DNA of 64,000 nucleotides from Sphingobacterium kitahiroshimense (lineage in GTDB: Bacteria > Bacteroidota > Bacteroidia > Sphingobacteriales > Sphingobacteriaceae): NCBI RefSeq assembly GCF_025961315.1, contig NZ_JAOQNK010000001.1, positions 2,356,001 to 2,420,000 of the forward strand. The letters are read 5' to 3'. The translations under genes were made by a program, and so were the position numbers. Shown here piece after piece: positions 26,990 through 35,488 of this stretch (the stretch's first letter is position 1; every line of letters begins with the position of its first letter). The notes below the pieces were generated by a model. It was not told the DNA's origin. It made no database searches and saw only the letters and a program-made list of their open reading frames with translations.

Positions 26990-28249
26990 ATGGAAAAAAG
27001 GGCCGCGTTGATCTGGTTTAGAAATGATTTGAGGCTTCATGACAATGAAGTGTTTTTAGAAGCATCCTCAAAAAGTTCCTTTATCATCCCTATCTTTTGT
27101 TTTGATCCCAGATATTATGCTAAAAACCAATACGACTTCTTAAATACAAATGTTATAAGAGCTGCTTTCCAACTAGAAACAGTTAAAGCCCTGAAAGAAA
27201 AATTACAATCCTTAGGAAGTGATCTGATTACTTTTGTCGGCTATCCTGAAGATATTATTCCTCGCATTGCACAAAAATATGAGGTCGATGAAGTATATCA
27301 TCATCGTGAAGTTGCTAACAGAGAAACTACAATATCCGAAAAAGTAGAAGAAGAACTCTGGAAAAGTAAAATTAATTTAAAGCATATCATCGGTCACACC
27401 CTCTACCATAAAGAAGATTTACCTTTTCCAATCCGTGATATTCCAAATTCATTTGCAACATTCAAAAAGAAAATAGAGCGGGAAAGTTTTGTAAGAAGAT
27501 CAGCAGATTACCCTACTAATTTTGTAACAGCCCCTCATCTCGAGAAAACAGCTCTACCTACTTTGGAAGAGTTAGGTTATAGCAAAGAAGAAATACGACT
27601 TGTTAAAAACAAATTCATTGAAGGTGGAGAAGATCTAGCACTTGAAATGATGCAGGCTGTACTGGATGATCCTAGAGGGTCAGAACATGACTATACATTA
27701 CTATCTCCTTTTATAGCACTGGGCTCATTATCGCCGATAAACCTGTATCATGAAATTAAGAAAAGGGAAAACGGTAAGAAAAATAAACGTTTTGACAAAA
27801 TTATAGATATGTTACTCTGGAGAGACTATTTCAGATTCATGTTAAAAAAATATCCAAATGTTTTCTTTAAGGAGAAAGGATTTAAAAAAGAGCAAATAAT
27901 GAGTAAAAATGATCAATTACTCTTTGATAAATGGAGATTTGGAGAAACAGAAAATGATTTTGTTAATCAAAGCATGATCTTACTCCAAAAAACAGGATAC
28001 CTCCCTTACTTTGCGAGAATTATTGTATCGAGCTTTCTTGTGCAAGAATATAATATCAATTGGCTAAAAGGCGCATATTGGTTTGAACAAAATATATTCG
28101 ACTACAGTCCCGCAACCAACTATGGCAATTGGTCGCATATAGCAGGGGTCGGCACAAGTGAAAAAGATAATACACCAATAGATTGGCAAAAGTTAATTAA
28201 TACACATTATCCAAAAGGAATTCAAGAACCAGAGGATTATTGGGGTTAA
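26990..28249 (+). CDS. DASH-type cryptochrome / deoxyribodipyrimidine photolyase
   Basis: A 419-residue flavoprotein of the photolyase family, using blue light to repair pyrimidine dimers. The N terminus ALIWFRNDLRLHDNEVF is the signature of the DASH branch, and the FAD domain contains LLWRDYFRFML and the conserved WSHIAGVGT near the C terminus. Cry-DASH proteins repair single-stranded or looped DNA in most tested cases and may also signal. The length is slightly under the usual 430-500 residues, mainly from a short C terminus. It is divergent from the SDR-like gene at 26785, with a shared 204-bp promoter region. Confidence 0.85.
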   Translation: MEKRAALIWFRNDLRLHDNEVFLEASSKSSFIIPIFCFDPRYYAKNQYDFLNTNVIRAAFQLETVKALKEKLQSLGSDLITFVGYPEDIIPRIAQKYEVDEVYHHREVANRETTISEKVEEELWKSKINLKHIIGHTLYHKEDLPFPIRDIPNSFATFKKKIERESFVRRSADYPTNFVTAPHLEKTALPTLEELGYSKEEIRLVKNKFIEGGEDLALEMMQAVLDDPRGSEHDYTLLSPFIALGSLSPINLYHEIKKRENGKKNKRFDKIIDMLLWRDYFRFMLKKYPNVFFKEKGFKKEQIMSKNDQLLFDKWRFGETENDFVNQSMILLQKTGYLPYFARIIVSSFLVQEYNINWLKGAYWFEQNIFDYSPATNYGNWSHIAGVGTSEKDNTPIDWQKLINTHYPKGIQEPEDYWG

Positions 28250-28389
28250 TAACAAAATGGCTTATTTGAATAATTAAATCGCAAATCATCATATAGAGTC
28301 AAATTTTTATTCACGATAAAAACAAGATTAAAAATGAAATTCGTTACTAAAATAATCAATCACAGTACCTAAAACTCTATTTTTATTCC

Positions 28390-28397
28390 TAACTTTG
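28390..28397 (+). promoter_or_regulatory. Candidate -7 box of sucAB
   Basis: TAACTTTG, exact match to TAnnTTTG, 24 nt before the sucA ATG. Confidence 0.5.
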
Positions 28398-28421
28398 ACA
28401 CATTCATATTTTTTCAAATAG

Positions 28422-31160
28422 ATGGACAAACTTACATATTTGAGTAACGCTGATTCGAGCTATATCGACGGCTTATATCAAGCGTACAAACAAGATCCAG
28501 AATCCGTAGATTTTGGATGGCAAAAATTTTTTGAAGGTTTTGACTTTGGTCAAAATGCTGGCGAAAGTGTTGGTGTTTCTGGAGATGCAACACCAGATCA
28601 TGTTTTAAAAGAGATTAATGTCTTGAACATGATTAATGGCTACAGAGACCGTGGTCATTTATTTACGCAAACAAATCCGGTACGTGAACGTCGCAAATAT
28701 TATCCTGGAAAAGAATTAGAGACATTTGGTCTTTCTGAAGCTGACATGAGCACAATCTTTAATGCTGGTGTAGAAGTTGGCTTAGGTCCTGCCAAATTAA
28801 AAGATATTAGACAATTAATTGAAGATACTTATTGTCGCTCAATTGGTGCAGAATTCAAATACATCCGTAACCCGGAAAAAATTAAATGGTTACAAGATCG
28901 TATGGAGGCTGATCGTAACAAGCCTACCTATTCTTTAGACATCAAAAAAAGAATCTTAGACAAATTAAACCATGCAGTTGCTTTTGAAAGTTTCTTAGGA
29001 ACAAAATTCTTAGGTCAAAAACGTTTCTCTTTAGAAGGTGCAGAAAGCTTAATTCCAGCTTTAGATGCTGTTATCGAAAAAGGATCTGAATTAGGTATCC
29101 AAGAATTTGTAATCGGAATGGCTCACCGTGGCCGTTTAAATGTATTAACAAATATCATGGGTAAACCTTACAAAACTGTTTTTTCAGAATTTGAAGGTAA
29201 AACTTATGCCGAAGACCCTGAAATTAACTTTGGTGGTGACGTAAAATATCACTTAGGCTATTCAACAGATGTTAAAACAGATGATGGTAAAACAATCCAT
29301 TTGAGTTTAGCTCCAAACCCTTCTCACTTAGAAACCGTAGATCCAATTGTTGAAGGTTTAGTTCGTTCAAAAATTGACATGAAATATGAAGGCGATTCAT
29401 CTAAAATCGCTCCTATTGCTATTCATGGGGATGCTGCTATCGCTGGTCAAGGTGTTGTATATGAAGTAACACAGATGTCCAAATTGGATGGTTATAAAAC
29501 AGGTGGTACAATCCACATTGTCATTAACAACCAAATTGGTTTCACAACAAATTATAAAGACGCCCGTTCTGGTACATACTGTACAGATGTTGCAAAAATT
29601 ACTTCTTCACCTGTGTTCCACGTGAATGGTGATGATGCTGAAGCTTTAGTATATGCCATTAAATTGGCAGTGGAATACCGTCAAAAATATAAAACTGACG
29701 TTTTCATTGATTTATTATGTTACAGAAGATTTGGTCATAATGAGGCTGATGAACCTAAGTTTACGCAACCATTACTGTACAAATTGATCGAAAAACATCC
29801 GAATCCAAAGGAAGTTTATGCTAAAAAATTAATCGAAGAAGGTAGTATAGATGAAGCTTATTCTAAAAAAATAGAAAAAGACTTCAAAGCAATTCTACAA
29901 GAGAAATTAGAAGAATCAAAAGAAGTTGTTAACTTAACAGAAGAAACTCCAATGTTCTCAGGCGCTTGGAAAGGTCTTCGTCCTGCTAAAAAAGGTGAAT
30001 CTTTCAAACCTGTAAAAACCAATGTATCGGATAAAACATTCTTACAGTTAGCAAAAGAAATTACAACACTTCCTAAAGATAAAAGCTTCTTCCGTAAAAT
30101 CTCTCGCTTATTCGAAGATCGTGCAAAGATGATTGAAAAAGATTCTTACGATTGGGCAATGGGCGAATTAATGGCTTATGCTACATTATTAAATGAAGGA
30201 AGCCGCGTACGTATTTCTGGTCAAGATGTACAGCGTGGTACATTCTCTCACAGACATGCTGTATTAACATTAGAAAATTCAGAAGAAACTTACACACCAT
30301 TAGCAAATATCAATGGTGGAGATAAATTCTCAATTTACAACTCCCTACTTTCTGAGTATGCAGTATTAGGTTTCGAATATGGTTATGCTTCAGCAAACCC
30401 ACATGCATTAACAATTTGGGAAGCACAATTTGGAGATTTCTACAATGGTGCACAGATTATTGTGGATCAGTATTTATCATCTGCAGAAACGAAATGGAAA
30501 CGTTCTAATGGTTTAGTAATGTTATTACCTCACGGTATGGAAGGGCAAGGTCCTGAGCACTCTTCGGCTCGTATCGAAAGATTCTTAGAGCTTTGTGCGG
30601 ACGAAAACTTGATCTTAGCAAACTGTACAACACCTGCAAACTACTTCCATTTATTACGCCGTCAACAAGTTCGTGAATTCCGCAAACCATTAGTAGCGTT
30701 TACTCCAAAATCGTTGTTGCGCCATCCCAAAGTTGTTTCTTCATTGAAAGATTTCACGACCAGCACTTTCCAAGAGGTAATTGACGATGCAAATGTAAAT
30801 GCAAAAGATGTAAAACGTGTGTTGTTCTGCTCTGGTAAAGTATACTTCGATTTATTAGAAAAACAAGAAGCTGATAAACGTAAAGATATTGCAATTGTGA
30901 GGTTAGAACAATTATTCCCTATTCCTGAGGAACAATTGAAAGCTATCCGTAAAAAATACAACAAAGCAAAAGAATTTATTTGGGTTCAAGAAGAAAACGA
31001 AAACATGGGAGCTTGGTCTTACTACTGTCGTAAACTAATGAATACTGAAATTGCATTCACTGGATTTGTAGCACGTAAGGAAAGCGGTAGTACTGCTACT
31101 GGTTATATGAAACAGCACGTAGCACAACAAGCTAGCATTTTAAATAAATCATTCGAATAA
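28422..31160 (+). CDS. sucA: 2-oxoglutarate dehydrogenase E1 component
   Basis: A 912-residue thiamine-diphosphate decarboxylase of the TCA cycle; with E2 and E3 it converts 2-oxoglutarate to succinyl-CoA. The N-terminal E2-binding segment YIDGLYQAYKQDPESVDFGW, the TPP region HGDAAIAGQG and VINNQIGFTTN, RRFGHNEADEP, and the C-terminal SGQDVQRGTFSHRHAVL and LLPHGMEGQGPEHSSARIER are all canonical. It is first of the sucA-sucB pair; a 65-bp gap contains a perfect hairpin. The codon choice looks more optimised than in neighbouring genes, as expected for a highly expressed gene. E3 (lpd) is not in the window. Confidence 0.97.
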   Translation: MDKLTYLSNADSSYIDGLYQAYKQDPESVDFGWQKFFEGFDFGQNAGESVGVSGDATPDHVLKEINVLNMINGYRDRGHLFTQTNPVRERRKYYPGKELETFGLSEADMSTIFNAGVEVGLGPAKLKDIRQLIEDTYCRSIGAEFKYIRNPEKIKWLQDRMEADRNKPTYSLDIKKRILDKLNHAVAFESFLGTKFLGQKRFSLEGAESLIPALDAVIEKGSELGIQEFVIGMAHRGRLNVLTNIMGKPYKTVFSEFEGKTYAEDPEINFGGDVKYHLGYSTDVKTDDGKTIHLSLAPNPSHLETVDPIVEGLVRSKIDMKYEGDSSKIAPIAIHGDAAIAGQGVVYEVTQMSKLDGYKTGGTIHIVINNQIGFTTNYKDARSGTYCTDVAKITSSPVFHVNGDDAEALVYAIKLAVEYRQKYKTDVFIDLLCYRRFGHNEADEPKFTQPLLYKLIEKHPNPKEVYAKKLIEEGSIDEAYSKKIEKDFKAILQEKLEESKEVVNLTEETPMFSGAWKGLRPAKKGESFKPVKTNVSDKTFLQLAKEITTLPKDKSFFRKISRLFEDRAKMIEKDSYDWAMGELMAYATLLNEGSRVRISGQDVQRGTFSHRHAVLTLENSEETYTPLANINGGDKFSIYNSLLSEYAVLGFEYGYASANPHALTIWEAQFGDFYNGAQIIVDQYLSSAETKWKRSNGLVMLLPHGMEGQGPEHSSARIERFLELCADENLILANCTTPANYFHLLRRQQVREFRKPLVAFTPKSLLRHPKVVSSLKDFTTSTFQEVIDDANVNAKDVKRVLFCSGKVYFDLLEKQEADKRKDIAIVRLEQLFPIPEEQLKAIRKKYNKAKEFIWVQEENENMGAWSYYCRKLMNTEIAFTGFVARKESGSTATGYMKQHVAQQASILNKSFE

Positions 31161-31174
31161 AAACAATTTTTATC

Positions 31175-31206
31175 CAATTGCGTCTTTTATCAAAAAGACG
31201 CAATTG
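31175..31206 (+). promoter_or_regulatory. Intercistronic hairpin between sucA and sucB
   Basis: A perfect 13-bp stem (31175-31187 with 31194-31206) with a 6-nt loop. No T-run follows, so it is a poor terminator. It may be an attenuator, an RNase stop or an mRNA-stability element setting the sucA to sucB ratio. Confidence 0.6.
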
Positions 31207-31225
31207 TCTGTAAAGAACATTATAT

Positions 31226-32458
31226 ATGAGCTTAGAAATTAAAGTACCAACCGTAGGTGAATCCATTACTGAGGTAACCTTGTCACAATGGTTGAAACAA
31301 GATGGCGATTACGTCGAAATGGACGAAAACATCGCTGAATTGGAATCTGATAAAGCAACTTTTGAATTACCAGCAGAAAAAGCAGGTATTTTAAGAATCA
31401 TTGCTCAAGAAGGTGATACTTTAGAAATTGGTGCTGTAGTATGTACTATCGAAGAAGGTGGTTCTCCTGCTGGTGATGCAAAACCTGCAGCTGCTGTTTC
31501 TGAAGAAAAAGCTAGCACTCCTGCTGCAACAGCTAATGTTGCTGATGAGAATCCTGATTCTTATGCTGCTGGAACTGCTTCTCCTGCTGCCGCTAAAATT
31601 TTAAGAGAAAAAGGAATTGATCCTGCTACTATTAAGGGTACAGGTAAAGAAGGCCGTATTACAAAAGAAGATGCTGAAAAAGCACAAGTAGCTCCTAAAG
31701 CAGCTGCTCCTGCTAAAGAAGCACCAAAGGCTACTGCTCCAGTTGCTGTAGCTGGTTCACGTAACGAACGTCGTGAGAAAATGACTTCATTGCGTAAAAC
31801 AATTGCGAAACGCTTAGTTTCTGTTAAAAATGAAACAGCAATGTTAACAACTTTCAATGAAGTTAACATGCAACCGATCATGGATCTACGTGCTAAATAC
31901 AAAGATACCTTCAAAGAAAAGCATGGTGTAGGTCTAGGCTTCATGTCATTCTTCACTAAGGCTGTTACAACAGCATTAAAAGAATGGCCTGCAGTAAACG
32001 CTAGAATTGAAGAAAATGAATTAGTATATTCCGATTTTGCAGATATTTCAATCGCAGTTTCTGCTCCGAAAGGATTAGTAGTTCCTGTTCTTAGAAACGC
32101 AGAGTCAATGTCATTACATGAAATCGAAAAAGGAATTGGCGCATTAGCTGTAAAAGCACGTGACAACAAATTAACGATCGACGAAATGACTGGTGGTACA
32201 TTTACAATTACGAACGGTGGTGTATTTGGTTCAATGATGTCAACTCCGATTATCAATGCTCCACAATCTGCTATCCTAGGTATGCACAACATCATCCAAC
32301 GTCCAGTTGCAGAGAATGGTCAAGTCGTTATCCGTCCAATGATGTATATCGCACTTTCATATGATCACCGCGTGATTGATGGTCGTGAGTCTGTAAGCTT
32401 CTTAGTACGTGTAAAACAGTTATTAGAAGATCCTGCTCGTTTGTTATTAGAAGTTTAA
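31226..32458 (+). CDS. sucB: Dihydrolipoyllysine succinyltransferase (2-oxoglutarate dehydrogenase E2)
   Basis: A 410-residue E2 that transfers succinyl from the E1 product to CoA. The lipoyl domain (about 1-78) has the lipoylated Lys43 in [10 protein letters not shown]. An Ala/Pro-rich linker and the peripheral subunit-binding domain (about 112-150, [20 protein letters not shown]) come next, then the acyltransferase domain with catalytic [12 protein letters not shown] near the C terminus. One lipoyl domain is normal for the family. It ends at a strong terminator. Confidence 0.96.
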   Translation: MSLEIKVPTVGESITEVTLSQWLKQDGDYVEMDENIAELESDKATFELPAEKAGILRIIAQEGDTLEIGAVVCTIEEGGSPAGDAKPAAAVSEEKASTPAATANVADENPDSYAAGTASPAAAKILREKGIDPATIKGTGKEGRITKEDAEKAQVAPKAAAPAKEAPKATAPVAVAGSRNERREKMTSLRKTIAKRLVSVKNETAMLTTFNEVNMQPIMDLRAKYKDTFKEKHGVGLGFMSFFTKAVTTALKEWPAVNARIEENELVYSDFADISIAVSAPKGLVVPVLRNAESMSLHEIEKGIGALAVKARDNKLTIDEMTGGTFTITNGGVFGSMMSTPIINAPQSAILGMHNIIQRPVAENGQVVIRPMMYIALSYDHRVIDGRESVSFLVRVKQLLEDPARLLLEV

Positions 32459-32482
32459 TAACAAATAAAAGCTATTAAATAG

Positions 32483-32522
32483 AAAATCCCGATGAGAATT
32501 ATTCTCCTCGGGATTTTTTTAT
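32483..32522 (+). terminator. Terminator of sucAB
   Basis: A hairpin of about 17 bp with one mismatch (AAAATCCCGA arm), ending in seven T. Confidence 0.8.
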
Positions 32523-32565
32523 TTAATAAAACTTAAACCCTTAACTTAATAGTGTTCTAATTTAT

Positions 32566-32985
32566 TTATGCTCTCGCCCGCAAAGCCAAGGCGTACAATT
32601 TCATTTGTTTCACCATGGATAGCAATCCATTGGCACGAGTCGGCGAAAGATGTTCATGAAGACCGATCTGATTAATAAAATATAAATCAGCATCCACAAT
32701 TTCTTTTGCTGTATGACCAGACAAAACCTTTACCATCAAACTCACCAAGCCTTTTGTAATGATTGCATCACTATCAGCAGTGAAATACACTTTTCCATCT
32801 TTCACTTCAGGAAATAACCAAACTTTCGATTGGCATCCTTTAATGATGTAATCATCTTTTTTATGTTCTTCACTTATTAATGGAACTTCCTTTCCTAATT
32901 GAATGATATATTCATATTTTTCCATCCAATCTGTAAAAAAAGAAAAATCCTCAATTAACTCATCTTGTATTTCGTTAATAGTCAT
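32566..32985 (-). CDS. sufE: Sulfur acceptor protein SufE
   Basis: A 139-residue partner of SufS. It accepts persulfide sulfur on Cys51 in IIKGCQSKVW and passes it to the Fe-S scaffold. The rest of the fold (LISEEHKKDDY, DSDAIITKGLVSLMVKVLSG, LHEHLSPTRANGL) is typical SufE. It starts 16 bp after sufS on the same strand, so the two are one operon. The sufBCD scaffold genes are not in this window. Confidence 0.92.
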   Translation of the reverse strand: MTINEIQDELIEDFSFFTDWMEKYEYIIQLGKEVPLISEEHKKDDYIIKGCQSKVWLFPEVKDGKVYFTADSDAIITKGLVSLMVKVLSGHTAKEIVDADLYFINQIGLHEHLSPTRANGLLSMVKQMKLYALALRARA

Positions 32986-33001
32986 TACTATTTATATTTT
33001 T

Positions 33002-34240
33002 TTAAACTAACATATTTGCAGCCCTCTTTAGACCTGCAACTAAAGTATCCACCTCTTGTTTCGTATTGTACAAGGCAAATGAAGCCCTTATTGTACCTGG
33101 AATACCGAATTTGTCCATAACCGGCTGTGCACAATGATGCCCTGTACGAACTGCAATTCCTAACTTATCTAAAATAACCCCAACATCATAAGGGTGAGTA
33201 CCATCAATCAGAAAAGAGATTACCGAACTCTTGTGAGCCGCTGTACCAATAAAACGGATTCCTGGTACAGTTTCCAATTGCTCTTGTGCGTAAGTCAATA
33301 ATTCTTCCTCATAAGAAGCAATCTCATCAATACCGATAGCATTAATGTACTCGATAGCAGCATTTAAACAAATACCTGCTTCAATATTTGGTGTCCCCGC
33401 CTCAAACTTAAATGGTAATTCATTATACGTTGTCTTCTCAAAAGTCACTTCTTTAATCATATCTCCCCCACCCTGGTAAGGAGGGATAGCATTCAAAGCA
33501 TCCTCTTTTCCATATAAAACTCCAATACCCGTAGGGCCATACATTTTATGTCCAGAAAAAGCAAGAAAATCGACATCTAGATCTTGTACATCAATTTTTA
33601 TATGTTGAATAGCTTGAGCTGCATCTAATAAAACAGGAACATGATGTTCATGTGCTATAGCAATCATCTCTTTAATAGGATTGATCGTACCTAATGAATT
33701 TGAAACATAAGTAAAAGAAGCAATCTTAGTTTTTTCAGAGAACAACCCTTTATAAGCTTCGATATCCAGTTCCCCCTGCTCATTCATAGGAATAACTTTT
33801 AAAATAGCACCTTTCTCTTCACAGATCATCTGCCAAGGAACTATGTTCGAATGATGCTCCATTGCAGAAATAATGATCTCATCACCAGAACCAATATTCG
33901 CTTTACCAAAACAAGTCGCAATTATATTAATACTATGGGTAGTACCTGTAGTGATAATGATTTCATGCTCATGCTTAGCATTTATAAAAGACTGAATATT
34001 CCTTCTAGTCACTTCAAAAGCGTCCGTGGAAATTTGACTTAAATAATGAACTCCTCGGTGAACATTACTATTCATATCTGAATAATAATGAGTTATTGCA
34101 TCAATAACAGACTGCGGCTTTTGAGTCGTCGCTCCATTATCTAAATAAACTAAAGGCTTTCCATTGACTTCCCTTTTAAGTATTGGAAAGTCTGCTCTTA
34201 TCTTACTTACATCGAAATCTTTCAATTTGTTTTGCTCCAT
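33002..34240 (-). CDS. sufS: Cysteine desulfurase SufS
   Basis: A 412-residue PLP enzyme that removes sulfur from cysteine, giving alanine and enzyme persulfide. The features are YLDNGATTQKPQ at the N terminus, the PLP Lys in FSGHKMYGPTGIGVLYG, and the persulfide Cys in RTGHHCAQP near residue 367, characteristic of the SufS/CsdA group (type II). With sufE it forms the sulfur-mobilising half of the SUF system. A TAACTTTG box ends only 8 nt before the ATG. Confidence 0.95.
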   Translation of the reverse strand: MEQNKLKDFDVSKIRADFPILKREVNGKPLVYLDNGATTQKPQSVIDAITHYYSDMNSNVHRGVHYLSQISTDAFEVTRRNIQSFINAKHEHEIIITTGTTHSINIIATCFGKANIGSGDEIIISAMEHHSNIVPWQMICEEKGAILKVIPMNEQGELDIEAYKGLFSEKTKIASFTYVSNSLGTINPIKEMIAIAHEHHVPVLLDAAQAIQHIKIDVQDLDVDFLAFSGHKMYGPTGIGVLYGKEDALNAIPPYQGGGDMIKEVTFEKTTYNELPFKFEAGTPNIEAGICLNAAIEYINAIGIDEIASYEEELLTYAQEQLETVPGIRFIGTAAHKSSVISFLIDGTHPYDVGVILDKLGIAVRTGHHCAQPVMDKFGIPGTIRASFALYNTKQEVDTLVAGLKRAANMLV

Positions 34241-34248
34241 GATATGAG

Positions 34249-34256
34249 CAAAGTTA
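34249..34256 (-). promoter_or_regulatory. Candidate -7 box of sufSE
   Basis: TAACTTTG on the minus strand, 8 nt before the sufS ATG, implying a leader of only a few nucleotides. Confidence 0.45.
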
Positions 34257-34407
34257 ACAGTATTTTAGCGAAAAAATGTCTTCGCTATCTACTTTTTAAA
34301 TATAGCGATACATTTGTCCCAATTTTTTAATCCACCTCTATACTTGATTTTTATCACATAAACGTATAATCTTTTTTCTAATACAATCAATATTGAACCT
34401 ATTTAAT

Positions 34408-34415
34408 TATCTTTG
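34408..34415 (+). promoter_or_regulatory. Candidate -7 box of the acyl-ACP desaturase gene
   Basis: TATCTTTG, 7 nt before the ATG at 34423. It lies inside the frame if the upstream TTG (34393) were used, which argues for the ATG start. Confidence 0.45.
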
Positions 34416-34422
34416 TATTGAT

Positions 34423-35424
34423 ATGCAAGAATTACCTCTAAATTTACCCGAAGGCTCACGAAAAGAAGTTATGAGCTATTTGGAACCGTTCATGCTTAAC
34501 GAGATGAGCGATTATTTAAAGCCTGTAGACGAAATGTGGCAACCTGCAGATTTTCTACCAGATGCTTCTAGAGATACATTTTTTGAAGAAATTAGAGATT
34601 TACAAGAGAGTGCAAGAGAACTTCCATATGATTTAGTTGCTGTATTAGTTGGTGATACGATTACAGAAGAAGCGTTACCTACATACGAATCGTGGTTAAC
34701 CATGGTTGAGGATGTAGAGAAAAATGAACAAGGTGGCTGGATGAGATGGGTACGTGCTTGGACTGCTGAAGAAAATCGTCATGGTGACCTTCTGAACAAG
34801 TATCTATATTTATCAGGAAGAATTGATATGCGTCAATTCGAGATCTCAACACAATATTTAATAAAAGATGGTTTTGATATTGGTACCGGGGCAGACCCTT
34901 ACCGTAACTTTATTTACACATCTTTCCAAGAATTAGCAACCAATGTTTCTCACCGCCGCGTCGCAGGTCTCTCCAAAAAGAGCGGTGATAAATTATTAGC
35001 AAAAATGTGCGGTGTTATTGCTTCAGATGAAGCACGTCATGCAAAAGCATATATGTCATTTATATCACATGCATTAGTCGTTGACCCTAGTGAAGTAATG
35101 ATTGCTTTTGAAGATATGATGCGTAAGAAAATTGTTATGCCTGCTCAATTCTTAAGAGAGTCTGGAGAACCACAAGGGGAAGCATTTGCGCACTTTTCTG
35201 ATGCAGCACAACGTCTCAATATCTATACAGCAATTGATTATGTTGATATATTAAAAGAATTAAATGCTGATTGGAAAATCGATCAAGTGACCGGTTTAAA
35301 TGAAAAAGGAGAAAAAGCGAGAGATTATCTAATGAGACTACCAGATCGCTTACTTAGATTAGCAGACAGAATGAAGGTTCCAGAAACGGAATATAAGTTT
35401 AAATGGATCTACGATCAGAAATAA
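34423..35424 (+). CDS. Acyl-ACP desaturase (ferritin-like diiron, plant-type)
   Basis: A 333-residue soluble diiron desaturase of the family of plant stearoyl-ACP delta-9 desaturase. The two iron-binding motifs are EENRHGDL (about 109-116) and DEARHAKAY (about 200). It would introduce a double bond into an acyl-ACP, setting membrane unsaturation, and needs ferredoxin-type electron donors. Bacterial members are seen in Actinobacteria and Bacteroidota. The regiochemistry cannot be read. The start ATG at 34423 is preferred over TTG 34393. A nearly perfect palindromic terminator follows. Confidence 0.88.
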   Translation: MQELPLNLPEGSRKEVMSYLEPFMLNEMSDYLKPVDEMWQPADFLPDASRDTFFEEIRDLQESARELPYDLVAVLVGDTITEEALPTYESWLTMVEDVEKNEQGGWMRWVRAWTAEENRHGDLLNKYLYLSGRIDMRQFEISTQYLIKDGFDIGTGADPYRNFIYTSFQELATNVSHRRVAGLSKKSGDKLLAKMCGVIASDEARHAKAYMSFISHALVVDPSEVMIAFEDMMRKKIVMPAQFLRESGEPQGEAFAHFSDAAQRLNIYTAIDYVDILKELNADWKIDQVTGLNEKGEKARDYLMRLPDRLLRLADRMKVPETEYKFKWIYDQK

Positions 35425-35462
35425 TAAAAAAGCTCGATAATTAATTATCGAGCTTTTTTATT
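35423..35462. terminator. Bidirectional terminator, 40-bp perfect palindrome
   Basis: Positions 35423-35442 and 35443-35462 are exact reverse complements with no spacer, flanked by A- and T-runs, between the convergent desaturase and POT transporter genes. Confidence 0.85.
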
Positions 35463-35488
35463 ATTTCACAAAATTATGGAGAAGTGGA

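Noticed and set aside
31561..32295. 244-residue minus-strand ORF inside sucB
   Set aside because: Shadow of the optimised sucB codons; rich in Ser, Ala, Pro and Thr without any recognisable domain, while sucB is unmistakable.
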